Counted from the first letter of the stretch, positions 1 to 10,147 are shown. The stretch: 64,000 nt of DNA from Chromatiales bacterium (GCA_027032075.1 JALVOC010000118.1:1-64000); one strand, 5' to 3'. A program made the numbers and translations. The notes: generated from the letters alone by a model not told the origin.

Positions 1-933
1 GCCACCGCCCTTGCAGCACTGATCGACGCCCGTTTTGAGGTCGTGGCGGTCTACACCCAGCCCGACCGCCCGGCAGGGCGGGGCCGCAAGCTGCAACCGT
101 CACCGGTCAAAAAGATGGCCGAGGAACATGCCATTCCGGTTTTTCAACCGGAAACACTGAAGTCCAGCGGGGCAGTGGCGCAACTCAGGGCGCTCAAACC
201 CGATGTCATGGTGGTGGCCGCCTATGGTCTGCTGTTGCCACCGGAAGTGCTGGAACTCCCCCCCTATGGCTGCCTGAATATCCATGCCTCCCTGTTACCG
301 CGCTGGCGCGGCGCGGCACCGATCCAGCGGGCCATTCTCGCCGGCGACCGGGAAACCGGCATTACCATCATGCAGATGGACGAGGGTCTGGACACCGGTG
401 CGATGCTGCTGAAAAAATCCTGCCCCATCCACCCCGACGACACCGCCGCCAGCCTGCATGACCGCCTGGCCCGGCTGGGGGCTGAAGCCATTGTCGAGGC
501 GCTGCAACAATTGCCGCAAGGCCGTCTGATCGCCGAACAACAGGACGACAAACAGGCGTGTTACGCAAGGAAACTCAGTAAACAGGAGGCGGTCATCGAT
601 TGGCATCTGCCCGCCGTCACCCTGAATCGTCTGGTGCGCGCCTTCAATCCCTGGCCGGTTGCCCAAACCTCTCTGGAGGGCAAAACCCTGCGGATCTGGG
701 CCGCCCGGCCTCTTGCGGAAAACCCCGGCGCCGCGCCCGGCACGATTATCGAAACCGGCCCCGAGGGAATCGACGTCGCCTGTGGCGAAGGGGTGCTGCG
801 GCTGACAAAACTGCAGCCCGCCGGCGGCAAACCGATGGATGTCGCCGCCTTCTTGAACGGACACGCCCACTTACTTCGGTCCGGCGTCCGCTTTGATCCC
901 CCCGAGACCCCGCCACCCGCCAACCGCGACTGA
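1..933 (+). CDS. fmt: Methionyl-tRNA formyltransferase (5' end outside window)
   Basis: Formylates Met-tRNA(fMet) with 10-formyl-tetrahydrofolate so that it can initiate translation. The reading frame is open from base 1 with 310 codons before the stop, so only about the first ten residues are missing. The family hallmark HASLLPRWRGAAPI is present, as are the following ITIMQMDEGLDTG segment and the C-terminal OB-fold-like domain that binds tRNA. rsmB starts a few bases after the stop, matching the usual def-fmt-rsmB operon; def would lie to the left of the window. Confidence 0.96.
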   Translation, partial: ATALAALIDARFEVVAVYTQPDRPAGRGRKLQPSPVKKMAEEHAIPVFQPETLKSSGAVAQLRALKPDVMVVAAYGLLLPPEVLELPPYGCLNIHASLLPRWRGAAPIQRAILAGDRETGITIMQMDEGLDTGAMLLKKSCPIHPDDTAASLHDRLARLGAEAIVEALQQLPQGRLIAEQQDDKQACYARKLSKQEAVIDWHLPAVTLNRLVRAFNPWPVAQTSLEGKTLRIWAARPLAENPGAAPGTIIETGPEGIDVACGEGVLRLTKLQPAGGKPMDVAAFLNGHAHLLRSGVRFDPPETPPPANRD

Positions 934-938
934 TTGTG

Positions 939-2237
939 ATGAACCCCCGCCTTGCCGCCACCCATGCCCTGAACCAAATCATCGCCCAGGGCCGCAACCT
1001 GAGCGATGCGCTGGAGCCGCTGCTCTCCCGCATGGCATCAGCACGGGATCGCGCCCTGCTGCAGGCGATGACTTATGGCGTGATGCGCGCTTACTGGCGG
1101 CTCGACGCCCTGCTGCAGCAACTGTTACAAAAGCCGCTCAAGGCGAAGGACAACGATATCCGGATGGCTCTGCTGCTGGGATTGAATCAGCTCATTTATA
1201 TGCGGATCCCGGAGCACGCGGCTGTGGACGAAACCGTCCGCCTGGCACCGGCCCTGAAAAAACCCTGGGCACGTGGCCTCATCAATGGCGTCTTGCGCCG
1301 CTTTCTGCGCCAGCGAACGGAATTGCTGGCCAAAATCGATCAGGACGACGCCTGCCGCACCGCCCATCCCCCCTGGTTACTCGCTCAGCTGCAACAGGAC
1401 TGGCCGGACGACTGGGAGGCCATCGCAGCGGCGAACAATGAACCGCCACCAATGACCCTGCGGGTGAATGCCCGCCAGCATTCACGGGATGCCTATCATG
1501 CCAGGCTTACTGCTGCGGGCATTGAGGCAGAACCGGCCCTCCACACGGAGTGGGGGCTCACTCTTGCCAAACCTGTCGATGTCAGCGAGCTGCCTGGATT
1601 CAACGCCGGTTCCGTTTCGGTACAGGATGCGGCCGCCCAGCTTGCCGCTCCGCTGCTCTCCCCCCAGGCAGGGGAACGGATCCTGGACGCCTGTGCCGCA
1701 CCCGGCGGCAAAAGCGCCCATCTGCTGGAACAGCAGCCCGGCCTGGCCGAACTGGTGGCGCTGGACATCAGTGCCGAACGGCTGGACAAGGTGAAGCAGA
1801 ACCTGGCGCGCCTGGGATTGCGTGCCACGATGCTGGCGGGTGACGCCTCCGATCCTTCCGGCTGGTGGGACGGTGCGCCCTTTGATCGCATACTGCTGGA
1901 CGCGCCCTGCTCGGCAACGGGCGTCATCCGCCGCCACCCGGACATCAAGGTCCTGCGCCGGGCCGGGGATATTCCGGCCCTCATCCGCAAACAGCAGCAG
2001 ATCCTTTGCGCCCTATGGCCCTTGCTCAAACCAGGAGGTATGCTGTTGTATGCAACCTGTTCGGTACTCCAGCAGGAAAATACACATCAACTGGACACCT
2101 TTCTCACTGCCCACAACGGGGCGCGGCTTCTCCCCATCGAGGCGCCCTGGGGGCGGGCCACACGGACAGGACGGCAGATCCTGCCAGGTGAGGAGGGGAT
2201 GGATGGTTTTTTTTATGCCCTTATCCGCAAGACATAA
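939..2237 (+). CDS. rsmB: 16S rRNA m5C967 methyltransferase RsmB
   Basis: SAM-dependent enzyme that methylates cytosine 967 of 16S rRNA. It has an N-terminal NusB-like helical domain (about residues 1-140) and a Rossmann methyltransferase domain. The SAM motif DACAAPGGKSAHLLE is visible, along with the two catalytic-cysteine motifs DAPCSATG and YATCSV, and the length of 432 residues is normal. A GTG at 936 directly precedes the chosen ATG at 939; either could start. It follows fmt by 5 bp and its 3' end overlaps the next gene by 23 bp, so the genes are probably translationally coupled. Confidence 0.96.
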   Translation: MNPRLAATHALNQIIAQGRNLSDALEPLLSRMASARDRALLQAMTYGVMRAYWRLDALLQQLLQKPLKAKDNDIRMALLLGLNQLIYMRIPEHAAVDETVRLAPALKKPWARGLINGVLRRFLRQRTELLAKIDQDDACRTAHPPWLLAQLQQDWPDDWEAIAAANNEPPPMTLRVNARQHSRDAYHARLTAAGIEAEPALHTEWGLTLAKPVDVSELPGFNAGSVSVQDAAAQLAAPLLSPQAGERILDACAAPGGKSAHLLEQQPGLAELVALDISAERLDKVKQNLARLGLRATMLAGDASDPSGWWDGAPFDRILLDAPCSATGVIRRHPDIKVLRRAGDIPALIRKQQQILCALWPLLKPGGMLLYATCSVLQQENTHQLDTFLTAHNGARLLPIEAPWGRATRTGRQILPGEEGMDGFFYALIRKT

Positions 2238-2802
2238 TCCCGGTGCTGCCTGGCTGATCGGCCTGCTAGGCTGGCTGAGCCTCTGGCTGGTGCCTTCGGC
2301 AGCGTGGGCGGAACATGCTTTCGTGATCAAATCACTCGAAACCGAACTGCAAAACGGCGTCTACCACCTCAGCGCACGGGTGGAATACCGCTTTTCCGAC
2401 GAGGCGCTGAATGCCCTGAAAAACGGTGTACCCCTTCTTATCCTGATGGACGTTGAGGTGGTACAACAGCGAAACTGGTGGTGGGACAAAACACTGGCCG
2501 AACTGGAGCAGGGCTACCTGCTGATTTATCATGCCTTGTCGGAACAGTTTATTATCAACAACCTCAACAGCGGCACCCAGGACAACTACAGCAATCTGCA
2601 TGACGCGCTCGAGGCCCTTGGCAATCTGCGTGATCTGCCTCTCATCGATGCCAAGCTCCTCGAGCCGGACACCGAATACCAGGTCCGCATGCGAACCCAC
2701 CTGGATATTGAATCCCTGCCGGCACCGATGCGGCCGCTGGCCTATATTTCTCATGAGTGGCAACTCGACAGTGACTGGGTGTCATGGCCTCTAACACGCT
2801 AG
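2215..2802 (+). CDS. DUF4390 exported protein
   Basis: Uncharacterised 195-residue protein with a clear Sec signal peptide: a hydrophobic stretch at residues 12-29 ending in a likely AWA cleavage site. The rest is soluble and presumably periplasmic, with a conserved NWWWD motif. Proteins of this family sit between rsmB and an NtrY-like kinase in many beta- and gammaproteobacteria, as here. It overlaps rsmB by 23 bp and the kinase gene by 19 bp. A link to sensing by the downstream kinase is suggested only by this context. Confidence 0.85.
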   Translation: MPLSARHNPGAAWLIGLLGWLSLWLVPSAAWAEHAFVIKSLETELQNGVYHLSARVEYRFSDEALNALKNGVPLLILMDVEVVQQRNWWWDKTLAELEQGYLLIYHALSEQFIINNLNSGTQDNYSNLHDALEALGNLRDLPLIDAKLLEPDTEYQVRMRTHLDIESLPAPMRPLAYISHEWQLDSDWVSWPLTR

Positions 2803-5030
2803 TGAAAAAGTTCTTCAGCGGCAGCACACCGATCGTGGTGTTGTTTGTGTTGTTACTCGCCTCACTCTATCTGATGAGTGACGCCACCCACAGCTCCGCC
2901 CTCTTCGGTGAGATCTATTCCGTGATGCTTGGCATCAACATCATGGCCATCGTGCTGTTTATCATCCTCATCGGCAAGAGCGTCTGGCACCTGATCAGTC
3001 AATACCGCCAGCAAATCACGGGCTCACGCCTCACCGCCCGGCTGGTGATCATGTTCGTGATCCTTTCGGTTACACCGGTTACGGTGGTCTATTATTTCTC
3101 CCTTGATTTTATCAAGCGCGGCATCGACAGCTGGTTCGATGTGCGGGTGGAAAATGCGCTCAACGATGCCCTGGAACTGAGCAAGGCCTCACTCGGCCTG
3201 CGCACCACCAATCTGCTCCACGACACCGAGGCAATGGCCAAGACCCTGATCCAGACCGACAACAAGGTCGCCGCCCTTACTTTGAACGATTTGCACCGCA
3301 AGCATACCGATGCGACCGAACTGGCCCTGTTCAGCTTCGCCGGCCGGATCATCGCCGCCAGCAGTGCCGAAACGGAGCAGCTGTTACCTGCCAAACTGGA
3401 AAGCCGCACCCAGATGCGGCTGCACATGACGACCTCCGATGTCGGCCTGGTTCCCATCAAGGATGCCGGTCTGCACGTGCGCGTGGCGGTGCTGGTTCCC
3501 GCCGCGGAACCGGGCAAGGAAGAGCGTATCCTGCAGGTACTCTATCCCATCCCGGAACATATCAATACCCTGGCGGACAGCGTGCAATCGGCCTTCAGCC
3601 GTTACCGGGAAATCGCCTATCTGCGCGTTCCCCTGAAATACAGCTTTATTCTCACCCTCTCGCTGGTACTGCTGTTGAGTATCATGATGGCCATCTGGGC
3701 GGCATTTTATGCCGCACGGCGCATGGTCTCCCCGATTTCGGATCTGGTGGAGGGAACCCGGGCGGTGGCCGCGGGTGATTATGAAAAACGCCTTCCCCTG
3801 CCTGGGCGGGATGAGCTGGGTTTCCTGGTACGCTCCTTCAACGAGATGACCCACCGCATTGCCCTGGCGCGTAACGAGATCCGCGCCAGCCAGCAACAAC
3901 TTGAAGCCCAGCATGCCTATCTTGAGGCAGTGCTGACCAATCTTTCTTCCGGGGTCATCACCCTTGATCTGGAACACCGTCTGCACACCAGTAATCCCAC
4001 GGCCGCCCAGATCCTGCGTCTGGAGCTGGACAAGTATCGGGGCAAGACCCTGAACGATGTCGCCGAAGATCAGCCTGCTTTGCAGCCGCTGGCCGATGTC
4101 ATCTACGGTCACCTGAAATCCGATCAGCCGGACTGGCAGGAGGAAATCACGCTTTTCAGCCATAGCGGCCGCCAGGTGTTGTTGTGCCGCGGCACCTTGC
4201 TGCCGGGCAGCGGTGATATTCCGGGTGGAAATCTAATCGTGTTTGATGACATCACCATTCAGCTGCAAACCCAGCGCAATGCCGCCTGGGGTGAAGTTGC
4301 TCGCCGCCTCGCACATGAAATCAAAAACCCCCTCACCCCCATCCAGCTGTCGGCCGAACGCCTGCGGCACAAATATCTTGCCAACATGGATGAGAAGGAC
4401 GCCCGGGTTCTGGATCGCGCCACCCACACAATCGTACAGCAAGTGGAAAACCTCAAGGAGATGGTCAAGGCCTTTTCCGAGTATGCCCGTATGCCGGTGC
4501 TGCAACTGGAAGAAGTGGATCTGAACGGCCTTGTCAAGGAAGTGATGGAGCTTTATTTTGGCAACCTGCAGAAGATAAAATTCACCCTTGAACTCGATAG
4601 CGGCACACCGCAGATTGAGGCCGACATCGGCCGTTTGCGCCAGGTGCTCCACAACTTGATTAAAAATGCACTGGAAGCCTTTTCGGATCAGCCCGGCGAA
4701 ATCACCATCTCCACACGCTGTGCAGAAGAGCAGGCATGCCGCTATGTCGAACTGAAAGTACGGGATACCGGCCCCGGCATTCCGGAAGAGATGTTTAGCC
4801 AGCTGTTCGAGCCCTACATCACCACGAAGCCCAAAGGCAGCGGCCTGGGTCTGGCGATTGTGAAGAAGATCGTCGAGGAGCATGGCGGCCGCCTCTGGGC
4901 GGAAAACAATCCCGGCAGCGGCGCCAGTATCGTGATACGCTTACCGGTGATCCGAATGGCCGGGGAAACGACTGAAAACGGGGCAGCCCTCAATAAACCT
5001 GTCAACGGTAACGACCATGCCGCAGCCTGA
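2784..5030 (+). CDS. ntrY: NtrY-like membrane sensor histidine kinase
   Basis: 748-residue membrane kinase. Two membrane segments near the N-terminus are followed by a third around residues 285-310 after an extracytoplasmic region. Then come a HAMP linker, a PAS-like domain (about residues 370-480), and a HisKA domain with the H-box RLAHEIKNPLTP; the phospho-accepting His is about residue 511. The C-terminal ATPase domain has the boxes DTGPGIPEE and GSGLGLAIVKKIVEEHGG. It partners the regulator encoded next (14-bp overlap). The NtrYX family is implicated in nitrogen, redox and envelope responses; the signal here is unknown. Confidence 0.92.
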   Translation: MASNTLVKKFFSGSTPIVVLFVLLLASLYLMSDATHSSALFGEIYSVMLGINIMAIVLFIILIGKSVWHLISQYRQQITGSRLTARLVIMFVILSVTPVTVVYYFSLDFIKRGIDSWFDVRVENALNDALELSKASLGLRTTNLLHDTEAMAKTLIQTDNKVAALTLNDLHRKHTDATELALFSFAGRIIAASSAETEQLLPAKLESRTQMRLHMTTSDVGLVPIKDAGLHVRVAVLVPAAEPGKEERILQVLYPIPEHINTLADSVQSAFSRYREIAYLRVPLKYSFILTLSLVLLLSIMMAIWAAFYAARRMVSPISDLVEGTRAVAAGDYEKRLPLPGRDELGFLVRSFNEMTHRIALARNEIRASQQQLEAQHAYLEAVLTNLSSGVITLDLEHRLHTSNPTAAQILRLELDKYRGKTLNDVAEDQPALQPLADVIYGHLKSDQPDWQEEITLFSHSGRQVLLCRGTLLPGSGDIPGGNLIVFDDITIQLQTQRNAAWGEVARRLAHEIKNPLTPIQLSAERLRHKYLANMDEKDARVLDRATHTIVQQVENLKEMVKAFSEYARMPVLQLEEVDLNGLVKEVMELYFGNLQKIKFTLELDSGTPQIEADIGRLRQVLHNLIKNALEAFSDQPGEITISTRCAEEQACRYVELKVRDTGPGIPEEMFSQLFEPYITTKPKGSGLGLAIVKKIVEEHGGRLWAENNPGSGASIVIRLPVIRMAGETTENGAALNKPVNGNDHAAA

Positions 5031-6426
5031 AATACAGCGCGCCAGAACTCATGATCATCCCGGAGCTCCCTACATTCTGGTAGTGGATGACGAACCGGAT
5101 ATCCGCCATTTGTTACAGGAAATCCTGCAGGACGAAGGTTACCAGGTGGATGTTGCCGAAAACGGCGCCAGCGCCCGGCAGAGCCACCGGGCACGCCGTC
5201 CGGATCTGGTACTGCTTGATATCTGGATGCCTGATGTTGACGGCATCACCCTGCTGAAAGAGTGGTGCGAAGACGAGGGGTTGCCCATGCCGGTCATCAT
5301 GATGTCCGGACACGGCACGGTGGAAACCGCGGTCGAGGCAACCCGCCTGGGTGCCTATGATTTCATCGAAAAACCCATTTCGCTGGCCAAGTTACTACTG
5401 ACCGTTGAGAACGCACTGCAAGCCCAACAGCTGCACCGGGAAAACCAGGGCCTGCGCCGGCATACTATCAATCTGCAGGAACCCCTGGGCAAAAGCGCAA
5501 CCATGCAGCGCCTGCGTGAACAGATCAAACGCATCGCCGAACACGAAAGCTGGGTGTTACTCCACGCCGAGCCGGGTTGCGGTATCAATGTGGTCGCCCG
5601 CTATCTGCATAACAACAGCGCACAACGGGAGCGCCCCTTTGTCGAGGTCAATGTCGCCTCCTTGTCCGCCGAGACTTCCGCACGGGAGCTGTTCGGCAGC
5701 GAGCACGACAACCAGGTGCGTTACGGCCTGCTGGATCAGGCCAATGGCGGCACATTATTGCTGCACGATATCGTCGATATGGATCTGGAAAGCCAGGGCA
5801 AACTCTTTTCCGCACTGGAATCCGGCAGCTTTCTGCGCCTCGGGGGCAACGAGCCGGTTGAGCTGTATGTGCGGATCATCGCAGCCACTCACCATGATAT
5901 CGAGGCACGGGTCGACAGCGGCCTGTTCCGCAGGGATCTGTTCTTTCTCCTGAATGTCGTTCCCTTGCGGCTTCCTCCCTTGCGCGACCACCGCGAGGAC
6001 GTACCCGAATTACTCAATTTTTTCACCACCCTGTTTGTCGATCAGGACGATCTGCCCTATCGCAAATTCAGTACCGCGGCCCAAAACCGGCTGCGCAACT
6101 ATCATTGGCCGGGCAACGTGCGCGAGCTGATGAACCTGGTGCAACGCCTGCTGATCGTCGGGGACGGCAGTGAAATCACGGTGGATGAAATCGATGCCGC
6201 CCTTGGTGCCGACAGCCCGCAGATCAGCGGTCAGTCCGGAATTACGGTGAACTATGATCTGCCCCTGCGGCAGGCGCGTGAACAATTCGAACGCGATTAT
6301 CTCGAATACCAGTTACGCCGTGCCGGCGGCAGTGTGGGTAAAATGGCACAAGTGGTGGGGCTGGAACGAACACACCTCTATCGCAAACTGCGAAACCTTG
6401 GTATAGATCCAAAAAACTTATCTTAA
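5017..6426 (+). CDS. ntrX: NtrX-like response regulator with degenerate AAA+ domain
   Basis: 469-residue regulator: receiver domain (residues 11-130, phospho-acceptor Asp68 in LVLLDIWMP), AAA+ domain (about 150-380) and a C-terminal Fis-type helix-turn-helix (GGSVGKMAQVVGLERTHLYR). The AAA+ domain looks inactive as a sigma-54 activator. The Walker A position reads AEPGCGIN, without the GK pair. The GAFTGA loop is missing, since LFGSEHDNQVRYG runs directly on. Walker B reads GGTLLLHDI instead of GGTLFLDEI. WPGNVREL and the arginine-rich FRRDLFF segment are kept. It probably binds DNA without sigma-54 remodelling. Confidence 0.9.
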   Translation: MPQPEIQRARTHDHPGAPYILVVDDEPDIRHLLQEILQDEGYQVDVAENGASARQSHRARRPDLVLLDIWMPDVDGITLLKEWCEDEGLPMPVIMMSGHGTVETAVEATRLGAYDFIEKPISLAKLLLTVENALQAQQLHRENQGLRRHTINLQEPLGKSATMQRLREQIKRIAEHESWVLLHAEPGCGINVVARYLHNNSAQRERPFVEVNVASLSAETSARELFGSEHDNQVRYGLLDQANGGTLLLHDIVDMDLESQGKLFSALESGSFLRLGGNEPVELYVRIIAATHHDIEARVDSGLFRRDLFFLLNVVPLRLPPLRDHREDVPELLNFFTTLFVDQDDLPYRKFSTAAQNRLRNYHWPGNVRELMNLVQRLLIVGDGSEITVDEIDAALGADSPQISGQSGITVNYDLPLRQAREQFERDYLEYQLRRAGGSVGKMAQVVGLERTHLYRKLRNLGIDPKNLS

Positions 6427-6438
6427 ATAATAATACTT

Positions 6439-7812
6439 ATGAAGATCTTGATTCTCGGCGCCGGTCAGGTCGGCAGTTCACTTGCCCAAAATCTTGCCAG
6501 TGAAGCCAACGACATTACGATAGTGGATAGAAACGAGGCCACCCTGCAACAGTTGCAGGACCGGCTCGATTTGCGCACTGTCGTCGGTCATGCCTCCCAT
6601 CCCGATAATTTACGTGCCGCAGGGGCAGAAGATGCCGACATGCTGGTGGCGGTAACGGACAGCGATGAAACCAACATGGTTGCCTGCCAGGTGGCGTATA
6701 CGGTTTTTCACACGCCCACCAAAATCGCCCGGGTTCGCGCGATGTCCTATCTCAGGCAAAAAAATCTCTTCAATCCACAGGCGCTGCCGGTCGATTTTCT
6801 CATCAGCCCGGAACAGTTGATCACCGACGATATCCACCGCCTGATCACCCACCCCGGTGCACTGCAGGTACTGGATTTTGCCGACGGGCAGGTACAGCTG
6901 GTGGGCATCAAAGCGTATTACGGCGGACCGCTGGTCGGCCATGAATTGCGCACCCTGCGCCAGCATATGCCGAAAGTGGATACGCGGGTCGCCGCCATCT
7001 ACCGCCAGGATCGCGCCATCATGCCGGAAGGTCATACGGTGATCGAAGCGGGGGATGAAGTGTTTTTTATCGCCGCATCCAAGGACATCCTCTCGGTAAT
7101 GAGCGAACTTCGCCGCCTGGACAAACCCTACAAGCGCATCATGATCGTCGGCGGCGGCAATATCGGCAGGCGCGTAGCACGCGCCCTGGAACACGATTAC
7201 CAGGTAAAACTTATCGACCATAACCCGGCCCGTACACGTGCACTTGCACATGAGCTGGACAAAACCATCGTCCTGAAAGGCGACGCTGCCGATGAAAACC
7301 TGTTGCTTGAGGAAAACATCGGAAAAACCGATGTCTTCTGTGCGCTGACGAACGATGACGAGGCCAACATTCTCTCTTCCATGCTGGCGAAAAGACTGGG
7401 CGCCCGCAAGGTGATGACCCTGATCAATCGGGCCGCCTACGTGGACTTGATTCAGGGAGGGGACATCGATATCGCCATTTCACCGCAACAGGCCACCATC
7501 GGCAGCCTGTTGACACACATCCGCCGCGGTGACGTGGTGAAGGTGCATTCATTGCGTCGCGGTGCAGCAGAAGCGATCGAGGCCATCGCTCATGGTGATA
7601 AAAACACCTCCAAGGTGGTCGGGCGTGCGATTGAGGAACTGAAACTCCCCCCTGATACCACCATCGGTGCCATTGTGCGCGGCAACGAGGTCATCATCGC
7701 CCACCATGACACCGTGATCCAGTCCGAGGATCATGTCATTCTCTTCCTCGTGGACAAATCCCGCATATCGGATGTAGAGCGCCTCTTCCAGGTGAGTTTT
7801 ACCTTCATCTGA
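6439..7812 (+). CDS. trkA: Trk potassium uptake system regulatory subunit TrkA
   Basis: Cytoplasmic NAD(H)-binding ring subunit that gates the TrkH potassium channel. Length is 457 residues with two RCK modules. The nucleotide-binding glycine motifs [16 protein letters not shown] (residue 4 onward) and [16 protein letters not shown] (about residue 235) head the two halves, and each is followed by a TrkA-C domain. It begins 12 bp after ntrX, so it is likely co-transcribed with the two-component system, and lies 112 bp before trkH. Confidence 0.96.
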   Translation: MKILILGAGQVGSSLAQNLASEANDITIVDRNEATLQQLQDRLDLRTVVGHASHPDNLRAAGAEDADMLVAVTDSDETNMVACQVAYTVFHTPTKIARVRAMSYLRQKNLFNPQALPVDFLISPEQLITDDIHRLITHPGALQVLDFADGQVQLVGIKAYYGGPLVGHELRTLRQHMPKVDTRVAAIYRQDRAIMPEGHTVIEAGDEVFFIAASKDILSVMSELRRLDKPYKRIMIVGGGNIGRRVARALEHDYQVKLIDHNPARTRALAHELDKTIVLKGDAADENLLLEENIGKTDVFCALTNDDEANILSSMLAKRLGARKVMTLINRAAYVDLIQGGDIDIAISPQQATIGSLLTHIRRGDVVKVHSLRRGAAEAIEAIAHGDKNTSKVVGRAIEELKLPPDTTIGAIVRGNEVIIAHHDTVIQSEDHVILFLVDKSRISDVERLFQVSFTFI

Positions 7813-7924
7813 GGACAACCACATACAGCAGAAGAACATCTCCGGAAAAAGAATGTATATTTTTGGTAACGCCCTTATGCCCTCACTCACATCTTCGCGC
7901 TTAGCGGTCACCCTTGGGTAAAAT

Positions 7925-9379
7925 ATGCAGCTTTCTGTTATCCAACGCATTCTCGGTATTCTGCTGATGATATTCAGCTTCACCATGCTGCCACCCATGC
8001 TGGTGTCGATACTTTATGCCGACGGTGCCCTGACGCCTTTCTTTTATGCTTTTGCCGTTACCCTGATAACGGGCATGCTTTTCTGGCTGCCGGTCCAGGC
8101 GCACCATAAGGATCTGCGGCTACGTGACGGTTTTGTTATTGTCATCCTCTTCTGGAGCGTGCTCGGCCTGTTTGGTGCGTTACCGTTTTATCTGTCCGAT
8201 CGGCTACAGATGCCGTTGATCGATGCAATTTTCGAGTCCATTTCCGGTCTCACCACCACCGGTGCAACCGTATTGTCGGGCATCGATTACCTGCCCAAGT
8301 CCATTCTCTTCTATCGCCAGCAGCTGCAATGGCTCGGCGGCATGGGGATCATCGTGCTGGCGGTGGCGATCATGCCCATGCTGGGGATCGGCGGGATGCA
8401 AATGTATCGTGCCGAAACCCCGGGTCCGGTAAAGGATACCAAGCTCACACCACGCATTACGGAAACCGCCAAGGCACTTTGGTACATCTATCTGACACTG
8501 ACGGTTGTTTGCGCGCTGAGCTATTGGGGTGCCGGCATGGATCTGTTTGATGCCATCACCCATAGTTTTTCCACCGTGGCAATCGGCGGCTATTCAACCC
8601 ATGACGCCAGTATGGGGTATTTTATGGATCAACCCATGGTTGAAGTCGTTGCCATTATTTTCATGTTTATTTCCGGGATAAATTTTTCCTTGCACTTCAC
8701 CGCATGGCACCATCGCTCCCTCGGGAACTATCTGCTGGATTCGGAATTCAAGGCTTACGTTACCATCCTGCTGCTGGTGGCTGTCGTTACCACCACTTAC
8801 CTCTATCATCAGGGGGTATTTGAAAGCACCGGACAAACCATAATCAACAGCCTTTTTCAAACCGTCTCCATCGGCACCACCACCGGTTTCACCACCCATT
8901 CGTATCACCTCTGGCCTGGCTTCCTGCCTGTGCTGTTGTTGTTTACCAGCTTCATTGGCGGTTGTGCCGGCTCAACCGGCGGCGGCATGAAAGTGATCCG
9001 TTTTGTGCTGTTGCTGAAACAGGGACGGCGCGAGGTGATGCGCGTGATCCACCCCAACGCGGTGATCCCTATCAAGCTGGGCAACAAAGCCATTCCCAAC
9101 CGGGTGCTCGATGCCGTATGGGGATTTTTTGCCGCCTATGTGGCGCTTTTCAGCTTCATGCTGCTGTTGCTGATGTTCGATGGCATGGATCAGATCACCG
9201 CTTTTTCAGCCGTTGCTGCCTGTATGAACAATCTGGGACCAGGCCTTGGTGAGGTTGGCTCCAACTATGCAGATATCAGCGACTCAGCCAAGGGTATACT
9301 CAGTGCCGCCATGTTGCTGGGGCGTCTGGAGATTTTCACCCTGCTGGTATTGTTCACTCCGGCATTCTGGCGCAGCTAA
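7925..9379 (+). CDS. trkH: Trk potassium transporter membrane subunit TrkH
   Basis: Inner-membrane K+ channel subunit of 484 residues with the four repeated membrane-pore-membrane units of the family. Pore-loop signatures are visible, such as SGLTTTGATV, FSTVAIGGYSTHD and VSIGTTTGFTTHS, each with the selectivity-filter glycine. The start MQLSVIQRILG fits the N-terminus of gammaproteobacterial homologues, although no good ribosome binding site precedes it. It pairs with TrkA just upstream. The last gene of the left-hand plus-strand block. Confidence 0.95.
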   Translation: MQLSVIQRILGILLMIFSFTMLPPMLVSILYADGALTPFFYAFAVTLITGMLFWLPVQAHHKDLRLRDGFVIVILFWSVLGLFGALPFYLSDRLQMPLIDAIFESISGLTTTGATVLSGIDYLPKSILFYRQQLQWLGGMGIIVLAVAIMPMLGIGGMQMYRAETPGPVKDTKLTPRITETAKALWYIYLTLTVVCALSYWGAGMDLFDAITHSFSTVAIGGYSTHDASMGYFMDQPMVEVVAIIFMFISGINFSLHFTAWHHRSLGNYLLDSEFKAYVTILLLVAVVTTTYLYHQGVFESTGQTIINSLFQTVSIGTTTGFTTHSYHLWPGFLPVLLLFTSFIGGCAGSTGGGMKVIRFVLLLKQGRREVMRVIHPNAVIPIKLGNKAIPNRVLDAVWGFFAAYVALFSFMLLLLMFDGMDQITAFSAVAACMNNLGPGLGEVGSNYADISDSAKGILSAAMLLGRLEIFTLLVLFTPAFWRS

Positions 9380-9431
9380 TCACTCCGTAACCCACCTGTT
9401 TGCCGCCTTCTGCCCGGAGAAACGGCGATAC

Positions 9432-9462
9432 CAAAAAAGAAAGGAGCGAAAAACGCTCCTTT
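9432..9462 (-). terminator. Rho-independent terminator of the small lipoprotein gene
   Basis: A 9-bp perfect stem (9440-9448 with 9454-9462, AAAGGAGCG/CGCTCCTTT) and a 5-nt loop, followed on the minus strand by a run of T (A at 9433-9438 on the plus strand). It lies 28 bp past the stop of the minus-strand lipoprotein gene and between convergent genes, so it may also halt trkH transcripts. The T-tract favours the minus direction. Confidence 0.85.
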
Positions 9463-9490
9463 CAAACAGCAATTGTTTTTTACTTGATGA

Positions 9491-9880
9491 TTATATGGCG
9501 CTGAGTTGTGCCTGAATATTCTGATCCAACCGCTGAATCCAGCCATTGTAGTTGGAGTGGATGTTAACACCATCGTATCGCAGGCCCTGGCTGGCTTTGT
9601 ATTTGATATTGTATGACTTGGTGTTAAAAGTGATGTCAACCTTCGCCATGTTGTTACGCAGGTAAAGAGTGCCAACAATATGCCCTTTACCCTGTCTTTT
9701 CATTTGCCAACCCAGTGATGTGCCTGCACGGATAATCGCCCGCTCAACATCCTTGAGTGTGATTTTTGCCGATGTGGAAACCGGCGCCTCTTCAATGTTC
9801 AATACCGGTGCCGTGCGGCAACCTACCAGCAATACCCCAAGCGCGATCAACAGGCTCAAAAATAAATTTTTAGTTCTCAT
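9491..9880 (-). CDS. Small lipoprotein of unknown function
   Basis: 129 residues with a lipoprotein signal peptide: lysine near the N-terminus, hydrophobic core, lipobox LVGC with the acylated Cys at about residue 21, then RTAPV. The mature part has no recognised domain; it carries an IHSNYNGW motif and DITFNTKSYNIKY, which I recall from a family of small proteobacterial lipoproteins without known function. A strong ribosome binding site (AAGGGGGG) precedes the ATG. It is monocistronic: a palindromic repeat and AT-rich sequence separate it from the operon upstream, and a terminator follows. Confidence 0.8.
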   Translation of the reverse strand: MRTKNLFLSLLIALGVLLVGCRTAPVLNIEEAPVSTSAKITLKDVERAIIRAGTSLGWQMKRQGKGHIVGTLYLRNNMAKVDITFNTKSYNIKYKASQGLRYDGVNIHSNYNGWIQRLDQNIQAQLSAI

Positions 9881-9924
9881 AAACCCCCCTTAACTGGCTT
9901 TCATCCCAAATCCATTAAAGACTG

Positions 9925-10011
9925 AATACGTGTTCCGGATACCGCGTTTTTAAAGTTCTATCCGGATTCTGATTTCGCATCAACGCCGAACCGGTATTCG
10001 GAACACGTATT
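9925..10011. repeat. Palindromic intergenic repeat, copy 1
   Basis: An 87-bp element with 19-bp terminal arms (9925-9943 and 9993-10011) that pair with a single G-T mismatch, and an inner stem GCGTT/AACGC. The arm core GTGTTCCG.ATACC and the internal GGATTCTG.TTTCG are shared with the copy at 24862-24959. The outermost stem here is AATAC/GTATT. It lies between the end of the polyene-like operon and the small lipoprotein gene. Confidence 0.8.
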
Positions 10012-10147
10012 TGTAGATAAAGTATATACGATGAAGTGTAAAAAACAATATCCTGCAAACGGGGTAAAATGTTCGCACTTTTTAACTGTTTTTTCAGGTA
10101 TTAAACATACAAAATATACTTTTTTCCTAATTCTCCCGCCCGGCTGT

